From Erythroxylum novogranatense (lineage: Eukaryota > Streptophyta > Magnoliopsida > Malpighiales > Erythroxylaceae), in assembly GCA_029891385.1 (NCBI GenBank), contig CM057232.1:67207824-67271823 (forward strand): a stretch of 64,000 bases of DNA, given 5' to 3'. The notes under the pieces were generated by a model. That model ran no database searches. It was not told the DNA's origin and saw only the letters and a list, made by a program, of their open reading frames with translations. The translations under genes were made by a program, and so were the position numbers. How positions within the stretch are numbered: the first letter of the stretch is position 1; the number at the start of each line of letters is the position of its first letter. Below are positions 1 to 10,992 of the stretch, in pieces.

Positions 1-1069
1 ATGAAAGCGATAGTGTAACATTCCGTCCTCAAATGAAGGGTGAGGACCCGAAACTTGTACACAAGGAGAGACAAAGGAAATGCATTGGTTTTGCTCACGC
101 ATCTTATTAGCATACATGCATTTACATAATGATTACTGGCTCTTTAAGTGGTACATGCATTCATTGATTATTGCTAGGAATTAAAGATAGGGAATGTGAA
201 TTGCTAAAATTTATGGGTAGAAGGTGTTGAAAGAGTGAAAATAATATGTTTGTGCTGCAAATTGGGATTTATTACTTAAGTAAATGTCTTGATAAATTTG
301 CGGTTAAATTCTCGGTTAAATGGGATGGTTATTGATGTGGTATTGATGCTTGCATGAAAGGAGTAGAGTTGTGGTTGAAATCTGAAAAAATGGAACTTGT
401 GCATGTTTCAGGTATTTGTTTATAACTTTTGATGTGGTTATGTTATTGAGTTGAGGTTTGCTTTAAATTAAACTTGAGAAGTATGGCTAGAATTCCTATG
501 AAGGAAGTTCTGCTCAATTTTGGCTTGAAGAGCTGTGAATTTGACTCGGAAGTTGAGATTTGTGTGCTGGATAAACAGTATCCGGATCTTGGTTCTATTA
601 TTGATGACCTGAAACTTTGAAAATTTTTCCAGGATAAAGGAGACAGATTTTGTGAAATTGGTATTACTGAAAGTTGAAGATTTATGTGTTAGCTTTCCAA
701 CGCCACTGAGTATGGTTTTTTTGATGTGTAGGTTGTAAGTTATGGTCTGATAATGCTCAGGTGGTAATTCAGTCCAAAATGTGTTTTGGTGTGCAACTGC
801 TCTAAGGGCATAGGTTTTGTACTTTTTGTGTTTTGATATTTCTTTGAGACTGTAAAGGGTGAAATTGGCTCTAGTGACGTTCTGGAAAGTTGTAGAGGAT
901 TGTTATAGATTTCTAATGAGGTATTTTATGCGAATTTTGGATGTAAGGACTGTTAGATATAAAATTGTAAAGTTTTGGCTATGGATATGGTCATATGTTG
1001 TTTTAATACTAATTAACAGGGCAGCCACATTAATGGGTGGATTCGACCTAATTAGAGTTGGAATTTGCT

Positions 1070-2480
1070 TTGAAGTCCTTCCTGAGAATTGTAGTATATT
1101 GTTTGAGCTTTTTATTGCTATATAGCATGGAAAGTTTTGCTAAGGGGATGCGGAGTTATGAATTTTGAAAGATTGGGTTTCTGTTGAGAATAAATTGGGT
1201 AGGGTGAACCTTTTTTTGCAAATTTGATTTGGTTAGAGATGGAATTGACTTTAAGTTATTCCTAAAAGATGTAGCATTTGTTTTGCTCTTTTTATTGATA
1301 TAAAATTTGGAATTTTTGGTTAAGGGGATGAAAAGTTATGATTTTTGGAAGTTTTGATGTTGTTTAGTGTGAAGTTGATCGACCAGTCACCTTGTGTGGA
1401 GTTTTTGACCCATTTCGAGGTCGATTGAATTTTTAAGGCCTTCCTAAAAGTTGTAGAGGGTTCTTTTACCTTTCCGTAGACACCAAGTTTGTCAAATTTG
1501 GAGTTCTGGGTCAAAAGTTATTATGTTTATAAGTTGAGGTGTTGTTTAAAGTTTTGAGTAGATTACCGATCGGTCATCTTTGAGTGCATTTTTGACTCCT
1601 TTAGAGACCGAGTTTGCTTTTGAGTCCTTGAAAATTGTAGATCTATCTTTTATCTTTCCAACGATACTAAGTTTGTAAAATTTGGAGCTCGAAGTCAAAA
1701 GATGTGAAGGTTGGAAGTTAGGAGGTCGAAGAGAAAGCAATCGACCGCGCGCCCATTCGGGCGAGAGTAGTGCTCGGCCGCTCGCCCGATCGGGTGAGCG
1801 AGGCGCCCGCATGCTGGTCGATCAGCCCGCGGGATTGATTTTCTGCCGACCGACCTCTCTCCGCTCTTTTGGCCATAACTTCTTCGTCTGACCTCCGATC
1901 GACCCGATTTTTGAAGCGTTAGATTCCTAAGATATTTTTCTATCTTTCCATACTCAAATCGATCGGTTTTGACATTAAATGGAGGAAGATCGATTGGATT
2001 AAAGTGAGCTGATTGGTTGTAATGGTTTAAACAGTGTTCAGTATTTTAGAGATATCTCGATCAATAGAGCTCCGATCGATCTGATTTTTTTTTGCAAATT
2101 AAACTAGAGACAAGGATCTACAATTTATCTGAAGAAGCCGATAGACAATTTAGCCTCTAAGATTTTCAAATTCTGGATTGAACTCAAGTGTAGTGTTCAG
2201 TCTCAGTTTTGTAATGGTATGAACAGACTTCAGTAATTTGGAGATATCTGGAGCTATAGAGCTCCAATCGATCGGATCCTTTTTGTAAATTAAACTATAG
2301 ATACGGGGATACAAATGTTATGAAGGAGGCGAACGACAATTAAGTCTCTAAGACTTTCAATTTGTAGTGTTCAGTCTCGGGTCTGAAGAACAGACTTTCG
2401 TATTTTGGAGATATCTTGAGTTATAGAGCTCCGATCGATCTAATTCTTGAAGCGATGGATTCGTAAGACATAGAGGGACA
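1070..2480 (+). repeat. Degenerate ~180-bp periodic modules in LTR U3
   Basis: Related blocks recur. Phrases of the type TTCCTRARARTTGTAG followed by a T-rich run and AAGTTAT start near 1076, 1257, 1438 and 1622, spaced 181, 181 and 184 bp. A second set built on GAGATATCT...ATAGAGCTCC-ATCGATC starts near 2047, 2242 and 2408. An outlier of the first type sits near 868. Copies are well diverged, so this is an old internal amplification. Confidence 0.6.
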
Positions 2481-2640
2481 TTTCTCTAAAAGAAGGTTTT
2501 ATCAAATGGCTTCATTTATCTGATCGAAATAATCAGACAAGATGTTAGTTTTAAGGTAAAAAGGAAGGGCATTTTTGGAGCATCACTTAAAGGGTTGGAG
2601 GGGCATATGGGTCATTCCTCATTCATTAAATGACATGACA

Positions 2641-2650
2641 CTATAAAAGC
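2641..2650 (+). promoter_or_regulatory. TATA box of the solo LTR
   Basis: CTATAAAAGC lies in a suitable position in the LTR, followed about 30 bp on by a purine-rich leader. This is the likely U3/R junction promoter. No transcript evidence is available. Confidence 0.5.
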
Positions 2651-3424
2651 AAGTGGACTGTGCAAAACAGAAAAGAAAGAATAGAAGAAAAGAGAAGAGT
2701 CGAGAGCCTTCGGATGGGAGAAGAAGAAAGAAGAAAGAGTAAACTAGGTATTGATTTTTCTAAGCCCGTCAAGAGGGATTTTCATGGTTCTCAAGAAGAG
2801 AAAAACGTGGAGGATGATGAGAGCTTCCATCTAAGCCAAGAAATTCATTGATGGGTGAAAGATCAAGGTAAGATTAAGATCTTTGATTTGTTAAATTTTG
2901 AAGGGGTTTGGTTCATATGGCTTAAGATTGGTATAGGGTTGTGTTTCCTAAGCTCAATTTTAGTGTTTATGCAGTATGTGATGTTGAATTTGGGTAATTG
3001 TGGCTTAGGGAATTTTAACTTGGATGAAGGAAAGAAATAATGAAGAAATTGATGCTTTGGATAAGATTCAAGCATGGATATGAGGTGAGTGACCTAGACG
3101 GTACCTCAATTATTATGTGCTTAGAATTCTGTCTTCATAAAACTGTGGTGAATAATGGTGGGACTGTGATCGATTCAGAACTCCAGACCGAAAGTCCGGA
3201 GTATTGTTATGATATGATATAGAAGTATTATGGGAAAGTGAAACTGTGATGGTGTTTCCTCTTCATGTGACAAATTGTGAATCATTTGTCCGTTTGTGGT
3301 AATTTGGAAATAATTGTGGTCATTGAATACATAAATAAAGTGATAAATCGTGGTATATGAAATTCATATAGGAATGCATGAACAAAAAATTGGTAGTTGT
3401 GACCAGAGCAACCACAGTTTAGAT

Positions 3425-3700
3425 CTTTTTAGCTCAATGATTAATGAGCCCCAAAAGGGGACAGTTTCAGAGCTTTTTAGCTCAACGATTAATGAGCCCC
3501 AAAAGGGGACAGTTTCAGAGCTTTTTAGCTCAATGATTAATGCGGCCCAAAAGGGGACAGTTTTAAAGCTTTTTAGCTCAATGATTAATGAACCCCAAAA
3601 GGGGACAGTTTAAGAGCTTTTTAGCTCAATGATTAATGAGCCCCAAAAGGGAACAGTTTCAGAGCCTATAGCTCAATGATAAATGTGCCCTTATAGGGAC
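3425..3700 (+). repeat. 48-bp tandem repeat with two mini-hairpins per unit
   Basis: About 5.5 units start at 3433, 3481, 3529, 3577, 3625 and about 3672; the last is degenerate. Each unit contains GAGCTTTTTAGCTC (5-bp stem, short T loop) and CCCCAAAAGGGG (4-bp stem, A4 loop). 48 is a multiple of three, so an open frame (3350-3613) repeats a 16-residue unit; I take that as a by-product, not a gene. It lies in the R-U5 part of the solo LTR. A more diverged GAGC/ATGAGCCC relative continues near 3960-4060. Confidence 0.85.
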
Positions 3701-4984
3701 CATACAGGCGCTCGGTCATAACACTGTTATAAATTGGAAAAGGGTTATATACTGCTTTTGTTTGATATAGTTGATAGTTGATTGAATGCACTGCAAATTG
3801 TCATCTGCTGATGTGATAATAGTCATGGGGTATTTTTATAACTGTGAGACTATGAGAATAGTGATATGCCTTGTGTTGTATAAATTATAATGGCTGTTGA
3901 CCAGAGTTGCCACCAATCAGAGCTTCTAGCTCAACGTGTGAAGATGAGCTTGAAGCTCATGAGTGATTTAGAGCCTCAGGCTCAATGTATTAATGAGCCC
4001 TGTATCCACTATCGGATAAGGGACAGATACTAATGAGCCCTTAAATGTAACAGTTAGGCACTCGGTCACAATAGAGTAACAATTGGAAAGTGAGTCCCAT
4101 ATATACTGAGTATGCATGACATAAATAATTATATGATATTGAATGTGAAATAACTGAAAAAGTTTATGTGATTCAATATGGTTGTTAACGAAATGATATG
4201 AACATGGGAAATATTGTGATATAGGAAATAAAGTGAGATTGGTTCAGTGATTGAATGTGAAATGATATGAACATGTGCGATGTTGGAAAAATGTGTAATG
4301 AAATGTGATTTATGAAATATATGTGTCTTATGTAATATGTGATGAGTGAGCTATCGATGATAGTCACTCACTGAGTTCACAAAACTCACCCAAAATTTGC
4401 AATTATTTTTCATGATCAGAAGAATACCCCGCTAAGCCAACGGGAGTATATTTGCAGGATTCAAATGAAGGATTAGAGTTGGGATCAGTTCGCGTCTGCA
4501 TTGCATGTCTTTATTTATGTATTAAAGTGTATATTTGTATTTGGGAAATAGGCCCGAGTGGCTATTGGAAATTGTGTATAATAAATTTGTATATGATTGA
4601 ATGAGGACCCAACTTGGGCATTGATTTCTGCATATATTTGTTATGTAAAAAAAATGTACCGACTATTGAATGAGTGTTTTAGCACGCCACCCTCGCGGGG
4701 CACGGACTTGGATATCACCGTCGATGTCAGGTTTGGGTCGCGCGGGAGTGGGGTGCTACAGATAGGGTGGCAGATATCAAACATATGAGGGATAAGTCTG
4801 AGTGTTGTGATGCATAGAATAAATCTCGAGGATGGATGTAAACCAGTGAGGGATAGGCAAAGGTGTGTGAATCAGAATATGTAGGAAGTTGTAAAACCGG
4901 ATGTGATTAAATCAATAGATGTAGGAATTATATATCTAATCTCAGATAATGAATGGGTAAATCTAATTCAGTGTGTACTAGAGA

Positions 4985-5660
4985 AAGACGGAACAACAGC
5001 GGTGGAAAATGAAAAGGGTGAGTTGATTTCCACATGAACAGTCATTGGTTGGAGAGTTTGTATTGATTACAGGAAGCTCAACTCAATGATAAAGAAGGAC
5101 CACTTCCTACTACCTTTTGTGGACTAGATGATTAACAGAGTTGCAGGATATGCAATATACTATTACTTGGATGTGTATTCTGGCTACAATCAAATATTCA
5201 TTTATCCAAATGGTTTAGTCAAGACAACTTTCACATATTCATATGGTACTTTTGCATACAGACAGATGTCATTTAAACTTTTCAATGCACCAGCTACATT
5301 TCAATGATGCATAATGGCCAGTTTTACTGACATGATTGAGAATATTTTGGATGTATTTATGGATGATTTTTTAAGGTATGGAGACTCCTTTGAGTAGTGT
5401 CTGACAAATTTGGATAAGGGTCTCCAATGGTGTGAAGAGCCCCATTTAGTATTAAATTGGAAAAAATGCTACTTCATGGTTTAGGAGGGAATAGTCTTAG
5501 GATGCAAGATATCTTATAGAGGCACTGAAGTGGATAAGGAAAATTTTGAGTCATCAATAAACTTCCTCCACTAAGTAATGTTCGATGGGTCTGAGAATTT
5601 TTAGGGCATGCTAGGTTCTATCATCGATTCATAAAGAATTTTTCTTTAATTGCTAAACCC
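4985..5660 (+). pseudogene. Reverse transcriptase remnant (Athila-like)
   Basis: Conceptual translation in one main frame gives recognisable RT blocks: a VCIDYRKLN-type motif near 5070, SGYNQ near 5180, an NAPATFQ-type block near 5290 and the catalytic MDDF near 5360. In-frame stops interrupt it at several places (for example near 5125, 5305 and 5370), and the C-terminal part drifts out of frame. It would convert element RNA into cDNA but cannot be functional as it stands. No ORF longer than 60 codons survives across it. Confidence 0.75.
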
Positions 5661-5672
5661 CTTACTCATTTA

Positions 5673-6299
5673 TTAGTTAAAGATGTTCCTTTCATTTTTT
5701 ATGATGAGTTTTTAGTTTCTTTTGACAGGTTGAACAAGGTGTTAACGTCAGCACCAGTGTCACAACCACCAGATTGGAGCTTGCCATTCGAGTTGATGTG
5801 TGATGCTAGTAATTACACAATTGGGTGTGTTCTAAGGCAGCATAAGGATAAGAAGTTGCATGCTAATCACTATGCCAGTAGGACATTGATAGATTCTGAG
5901 ATTAATTATACCACAATGAAAAAAGAATTGTTAGCTGTAGTTTTTGCTTGCGATAAATTTTGTTCTTGCTTACTTGGTTCGTAAATGATTGTGTATACAG
6001 ATCATGCATCCCTAAAGTACCTTTTTTCTAGAAAGTATACCAAGCCTCAGTTAATTAGGTGGATCCTACTCCTACAAGAATTTGATATTGTGATTAAGGA
6101 TAAAAAGGGAGCAAAAAATTTCATTATTGACCACCTGTCAAAATTGGAAGGAGGGGAATCAAGCTTACAAGAAGAAATCAATAACCAATTCCTTGATGAG
6201 ATGCTACTCTTGGTACAAGAATTAGACCATCCTTGGTATGCCGACATTGTAAGTTACATTACAAGTGGTATCCTTCCCCCTAATTTAACTTACCAGTAG
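5673..6299 (+). pseudogene. RNase H domain remnant (Athila-like)
   Basis: Two ORFs in the same frame (5730-5984 and 5985-6299) are separated only by a TAA stop. The first carries the RNase H start, an FELMCDASNYTIG-type block with its catalytic Asp, then the conserved ELLAVVFACDKF helix. The second carries YTDHASLKYL with the next catalytic Asp, and ends IIDHLSKLEGG, the typical junction to integrase in this lineage. The domain is nearly complete apart from the stop. Upstream it joins the decayed RT, downstream the integrase. Confidence 0.8.
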
Positions 6300-6329
6300 C
6301 AGAAAAAGTTTAAACATGATTATAAGTAG

Positions 6330-7360
6330 TACATGTGGGAAGATTCACTTCTTTAAAGAAATTGTGCAGATCGACTGATTTAGAGATATGTTCCTGATAA
6401 CAAAATTAATGCTATTTTAACTCACTGTCATAATTTTTTTTATATAGGACATTATGGAGCCAATAGGACAACTACAAGGGTGTTGGAGTGCGGATTGTAT
6501 TGGCCAACATTGTTTAAGGATGCACAACATTGGGTGACTTAGTGTGATAGGTTCCAAAGAATTAGTAACATATCGAAAAGGGACAAGATGTCAATGTCTT
6601 CGATGCTGGAGGTTAAAGTCTTTGATGTTTGGGGTCTAGATTTCTTGGGACCATTTCCATCCTCTTATAGAAATAAATATATTTTGGCAAGTGTTGATTA
6701 TATATCAAAGTGGGCTGAGGTGATGGCGACATCAATAAATTAAAGTAGAGTGGTGTAGAGGTTTCTAAAAAAGATAATCAACAAAGTTGGTGTGTCGTGG
6801 GTGATTATCAGTAACAGAGGTACCCACTATCACAACAATCTAGTTGAAGCATTATTGAAAAGATATGGAGTGCAACACAAGATAGCTACACCTTACCACC
6901 CCCAAACTAGCAGTCAAGTAGAGATTGTGAATAGAGAATTAAAGAAAATCTTACAAAAGGTTGTCAACGATTCTATGAAGGATTGGGCAATCAAATTGGA
7001 TAATGTAATATGGGCTTACAGAACAGCTTTCAAAACCAGTATTGGGACAACAACTTATAGATTGATTTATGGGAAAGTTTGTCATTTGGAAAGTTTTTCA
7101 TTTACCTATGGAACTTGAGCATAAGGCCTATTGGGCTATCAAGCCCATAAATTGGGATCAGAAGACAACTGGAGAAAAGAGAAAATTGCAGTTAAATGAG
7201 TTGGATGAATTGAGGATGCAAGTTTACAATAATGCCAAGTTCTATATGGAAAAGGTAAAGAGGTGGCATGATGCACACATCAGGAAAAAGGAGTTCCATG
7301 TAAGTGATATGGTTTCACTCTTCAACTTTAAACTCCTATTTTTCTTAGAAAGTTAAAATC
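6330..7360 (+). pseudogene. Integrase remnant (Athila-like)
   Basis: The zinc-binding segment near 6430-6570 is recognisable (HYGANRT, then a CDRFQ-type block) but has stops. The catalytic core follows: VWGLDFLGPF near 6630 with the first Asp, ISNRGTHY near 6800 with the second Asp changed to Asn, and HPQTSSQVE near 6900 with the catalytic Glu. A frameshift near 7085 separates the ORF at 6792-7118 from the one at 7069-7356, which holds the C-terminal region (WAIKPINWD, then a KRWHDAHI-type block). It would insert element cDNA; it is inactive here because of stops, the frameshift and the Asp-to-Asn change. Confidence 0.8.
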
Positions 7361-7369
7361 TAGAAGGAG

Positions 7370-8850
7370 TGGACCTTTCATAGTATTTAATGCATTCCCA
7401 TCTGGAGTTGTGGAGAAGGAGAAACTTTTAGGGTGAATGGCCACTATTGCAAACCATACTATGGAGGACAAGTGCCCACTGAACGAGAAAGAATATTTCT
7501 CGGACCCTACCATGACCAAAGAGTGATTAAAGTCTTATTAATGACTTTAAAAACTAGCATAGGTTGATTTTGTTTATGTTTGTGTTTATATTTTATTTAT
7601 GTTAGTTTTGTTTTCTTTGATACGTGAAAAGAAGAAGTAAAGTGTGATTTGTGAGGAATATGCGAGCCACCACCAACACGATCCTCAACATTATTACCAA
7701 CAAGCCTCTTTATTTATTCATTTATAATTTTTTTATATATATTATATGTGTTTGTTGTTTGTTGTGTATCACTTTCACAGATTAAGGACAATGTGTTATC
7801 TAAATATGGGGAAGTGGTATGCAATTTGAATTGCATATTGCATGTCTTATTTAACTCCCCAATTTTATTTTTATTTTTATTATATTATTCTTTTTGCACG
7901 TTTTTGTGTTAATGTGCAATTTTTTTTCAATTTTTATGTGAATTATATGAATGTATGGATGTTTAGTGGCTAGAATATTATGTGAATTAGCTTAATTTTG
8001 AATAATGTTATTGAACCGGTGATATGTGTTAACTTAGGAAGTTAGATTATAAGTAGCTTTGACATAAACGTGTGTGCTGATTAGGATAAGACGCTTGGTT
8101 TTACACTTAATGTTACTGATTCACATGTAGTTACTATTAGAAGCCATTAAATTGGTAGACAATCTTAGTTACCTTTTCATGAAAAAAATAAGTTAAAAGA
8201 AATGAAGTAGGTCAATAAAAAGAAAAATAAAAAGAAAAGTGTGTGTTCATAACTATCCCGCTGACCCAAAGAGGGTTAAGAATAGAGTTAGCAGTAAGTT
8301 ACGAGCTATGATTTAGTTGAGTAATCGGGGGGCATTCATCACAAATGTTTGTCTTTGTGTCAAAAGGCTAGAATAATGCTCCAACTAAGCCAGCTTAATA
8401 AATTAAAAAATGTGGCCTAGTTGAGTAACCAAGGGCATTAATCACCAATGTTTATCATCATGTCAAAAGATTAAGTCAACGTTACAAAAATAAGAAAAAG
8501 TGTGTATGTAATATAAACCCGACTAATTTGATAAATTAGGTAAAATTTTCATGAAAGGATAACTTAGATAGTTAACCATCTAAATGATCGATAATTGTAA
8601 ATGCACGTCTATAAATGACAAAGGTTTAAAATTGAGTTGTTTGATCAATATGTATGTTTATATTAAAGTACTTAGGCATAACGGAATAAGTGAACACATT
8701 AAACTTGTAATATAACTATTGTTTACGATTAAGTTGATTGCATAACATTCTGAGTCAGTAGCCATCAATTTTGACGTTGTATGCATGTATGATTTTATGT
8801 ATTTGTGTTCTTTAGATTATTTTATGTTTGATTTTGCTTGAGAACAAGGA
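7370..8850 (+). other. Non-coding 3' region of the Athila-like element
   Basis: No open frame of note. AT-rich. There is an imperfect duplication: a block of about 60 bp starting TTAGTTGAGTAATCGGGGGG near 8312 recurs near 8408 with several changes. The position, between integrase and a PPT-like run, is where Athila elements may carry an env-like ORF, but I see no trace of one. Confidence 0.45.
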
Positions 8851-8854
8851 GAAA

Positions 8855-8872
8855 TTTAAGTGTGGGGGGGTT
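8855..8872 (+). promoter_or_regulatory. Polypurine-tract-like run, Athila-like element
   Basis: TTTAAGTGTGGGGGGG resembles the conserved TAAGTGTGGGGG run found downstream of integrase in Athila-type elements. Whether an LTR starts directly after it (near 8883) could not be established, because no second copy is in the window. Confidence 0.4.
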
Positions 8873-8880
8873 GAGAGGTG

Positions 8881-9311
8881 GCATTTGTACATACTTTTCT
8901 TAGGATAATTTGTTAGTTAATTAGGATGAATTGGTTGTTGTTAACTTGTTTAGCTTATTTTTTTGTCTTAGTTTCATATAATTGAATGATTATGTATGAA
9001 TGTATGTGAATATGCATGAATGTCTGTGAATCATGCCTTTAAGATTAGGCTGTGCATGAATTTTGCTTGACATTGTTACACGTCTTTTTCTTACATTATG
9101 TTGGTATTAATTGCGTGTGTTTTGGACATGATTAAGTGATTAATTTTATTACTAATCAATAGGTTTGAAGGTGGTCGAAGAGAAAACAAGCCATGTGACC
9201 CAAAGGATAGTTGGAATTTTCCTAGGCCGACCCATTACCAATGTTAAGCTTTCACAAGATACCATTCTTATTGGATGTTTTTCATTTTTATCTAAAAGAA
9301 CAAGGAGAAAT
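8881..9311 (+). other. AT-rich, no gene seen
   Basis: No coding or RNA gene recognised. It may be the start of an LTR of the flanking Athila-like element. A TGTATGAATGTATGTGAATATGCATGAATG-like simple repetition lies near 8990-9030. Confidence 0.3.
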
Positions 9312-9620
9312 TTAATTGTCCCTAATTCAGAGCATTTATATCAACATATCTCTGGGTTTGTATGCAACTTCTTCCAATTATGTTAGATCAATTCTCACAA
9401 AATTTAAACCCTCTTCCAATTATGGTAGATCAATTCACCCAAAAGGATTTCTTAATCTTAATTGGATGAAATCAAATATTGGACTAATATTTCTGATATA
9501 TTAGTTCAAGAATATAACATATAATTGAGCTGCAATAAATCAATCAATAAAACTAAATTAAAAAAAGACTATAGCATCTGATCATCACAATTTAGGATTC
9601 ATCAATCCTAGGCACTACAC
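9312..9620 (+). repeat. Dispersed repeat, copy A (copy B at 27050-27320)
   Basis: This shares a long, diverged stretch with 27050-27320 in the same orientation. Both run from a TTAATTCAGAG block through GACTAATATTTCTGATATAT to TTAGGATTCATCA. Copy A carries an extra internal duplication of about 42 bp (CTTCCAATTATGTTAGATCA near 9370 and CTTCCAATTATGGTAGATCA near 9412). Origin unknown; probably a non-coding part of an old retroelement. Confidence 0.7.
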
Positions 9621-9990
9621 AATTTAATTCCAAGATACAGAAAAGGGTTAATTACCAAAAAAAGTTCAAACTTTTCTCAATTTTTCAATTATAGTCTAAA
9701 CTTTAGAAAGTAGCAATAAAACACATAGACTTTCAATTTGTTTCAATTCTAGCCTGATGTTAACCAAACCTTTATCAATGCTAACGCAGCACTGCCACAT
9801 GTCAATGGACCTTGCTAATCAAACATGTTGACGTCATTAAGGGGATGTTGTTTGATTACTGAAACCACATCATTTTATAGTAAAATTGAAACAACGTCCT
9901 TTAGATTTTGGAGAAAGCTTCAGCTTATGTTCTTGGTCACTCTCACATCCTAAATCCCTAATTTCATCTTCTCTCACATACTCTCACTCT
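9621..9990 (+). other. Unclassified repeat-like intergenic sequence
   Basis: No gene. The GGGTTAATTACCAAAAAAAG opening and the text after it resemble a common class of plant dispersed repeats. It ends in a CT-rich stretch that was the hAT target; the 8-bp TSD copy CTCACTCT is at 9983-9990. Confidence 0.3.
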
Positions 9991-10116
9991 CAGTGACGGA
10001 GCTAAAAATTTAAGAAAGGAGGGCCCAAATAAAATATAAATTTTACAAAATTTTTCATATCAAAATTAAATAAAAAATAAAGTTTTATTAAGAATATAAA
10101 ATAGTTAAAATTACAA

Positions 10117-10443
10117 TTATCTTCGCCTACTTTTCATATATTGAAATCTTTTCATAACAAGATCATTGTCAATATTTGCAAATACATCTCTTTCAATATA
10201 ACACACTAAACAGTCATTCAATAGGTCATCTCCCATTTTATTACGAAGTAAACTCTTGATAATTTTCATTGCGAAGAAAGCTCTTTCCACTGTGGTGGTA
10301 GCAACTGATAAAAGTAATGACAATTTGACTAACAAATAAACCAAAGGAAATACATGAAAGAGGTAACAGTTGTCAAATATACTAAAAAATAATTGGATCT
10401 CTTTTTCTTTTATATATACATATATATATTCCCTACTGTTCAT
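10117..10443 (-). pseudogene. hAT transposase C-terminal fragment
   Basis: The 108-codon ORF contains the family hallmark of the hAT dimerisation domain: a VATTTVERAF-type block, followed by a basic helix (KSLLRNKMGDDLLNDCL) and YIERDVF. This part of the transposase mediates oligomerisation. The zinc-finger and catalytic DDE regions are absent. It sits just inside the left terminal repeat, with its C-terminus toward it, as expected for a minus-strand transposase. The first 20 or so codons are not recognisable, so the real fragment is shorter than the ORF. A second minus-strand ORF (10724-10921), in the same element, has no motif I know. Confidence 0.8.
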
Positions 10444-10951
10444 AAGCCTAAAAAATTCATTCCCTACCGCAACAACTTAGTTAAATTATTAATCAAACGA
10501 TCATACATGCATTCACTGAAACATCCCTAAATCCTGTCATAGAATAGATATTATAAAACTTGTTGACATAAAAAGCAAATGTGACGGAAGAACAAAAAGT
10601 AAAAAAAAAGGTCAGACATGCCAGTTAGCTATGAACAAGTATTACGCAATAGTAAATCTTGTTTAGCTCGAACACATAGGAAAAGGCATGAAAACATTGA
10701 TGATCCAGATTTGAGTTCCGAAATTACCTTGAAAGGTTTATGTTTTTCCTATTGTCAATCTCTTTCAAGATTGGAGCATCAGAAATTTCAATATCTACTT
10801 TATGGGCAATCTCAAGAAACGAAGGAAAAGCAACTTGAAAGTCGATTGGCATGTATGTAGAATCTTTATCCTCAAGCTTTAGTAAGCTATTCTTGTAAAC
10901 TTGTGCCGTATCATACATCAAAGATAAAGGGTTTTGAGAGATAAAGGTTTT

Positions 10952-10987
<36 letters not shown>

Positions 10988-10992
<5 letters not shown>

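Larger units (their letters stand above)
14..4760 (+). mobile_element. Solo LTR, probably Ty3/gypsy, 4.75 kb
   Basis: The element begins TGTAACATTCCG and ends GTGCTACA. It is flanked by a perfect 5-bp direct repeat, GATAG, at 9-13 and 4761-4765, which marks an LTR retrotransposon insertion. No gag or pol coding sequence, PBS or PPT lies between the ends, so this is one LTR left after LTR-LTR recombination. A TATA box near 2641 divides a 2.6-kb U3 from a 2.1-kb R-U5. U3 holds degenerate modules about 180 bp apart and a CpG-rich patch (about 1735-1860). R-U5 holds a 48-bp tandem repeat and, near 4350-4400, the ACTGAGTT/CTCACCC block also seen in the other gypsy LTRs here. It interrupts an Athila-like element. 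The superfamily call is inferred from end sequence and resemblance to the LTR at 31633; no protein domain confirms it. Confidence 0.85.
4761..8880 (+). mobile_element. Athila-like Ty3/gypsy element, 3' part, degenerate
   Basis: Reverse transcriptase, RNase H and integrase follow in gypsy order on the plus strand, all with stops and frameshifts. The sequence type (FAYRQM and MDDF around the RT core, then an RNase H ending in IIDHLSKLEGG) is that of the plant Athila lineage as I know it. The element runs off the left edge: bases 1-13 are its continuation on the other side of the 4.7-kb solo LTR. Gag and protease are therefore outside the window. No second LTR could be delimited; a PPT-like run at 8855 may mark its 3' side. 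Confidence 0.75.

Noticed and set aside
859..1125. 88-codon ORF in the solo LTR
   Set aside because: AT-rich, hydrophobic random text over the degenerate U3 modules; no start context or homology that I recognise.
3350..3613. ORF coding a 16-residue repeat peptide
   Set aside because: The unit is 48 bp, so an open frame across a tandem repeat is automatic. It lies in an LTR, and the last unit breaks the frame.
10954..10987. (AT)n tract as an origin or promoter
   Set aside because: It is a simple microsatellite in the hAT remnant, continued at 20240 after the chromovirus; it explains the target site and needs no other role.
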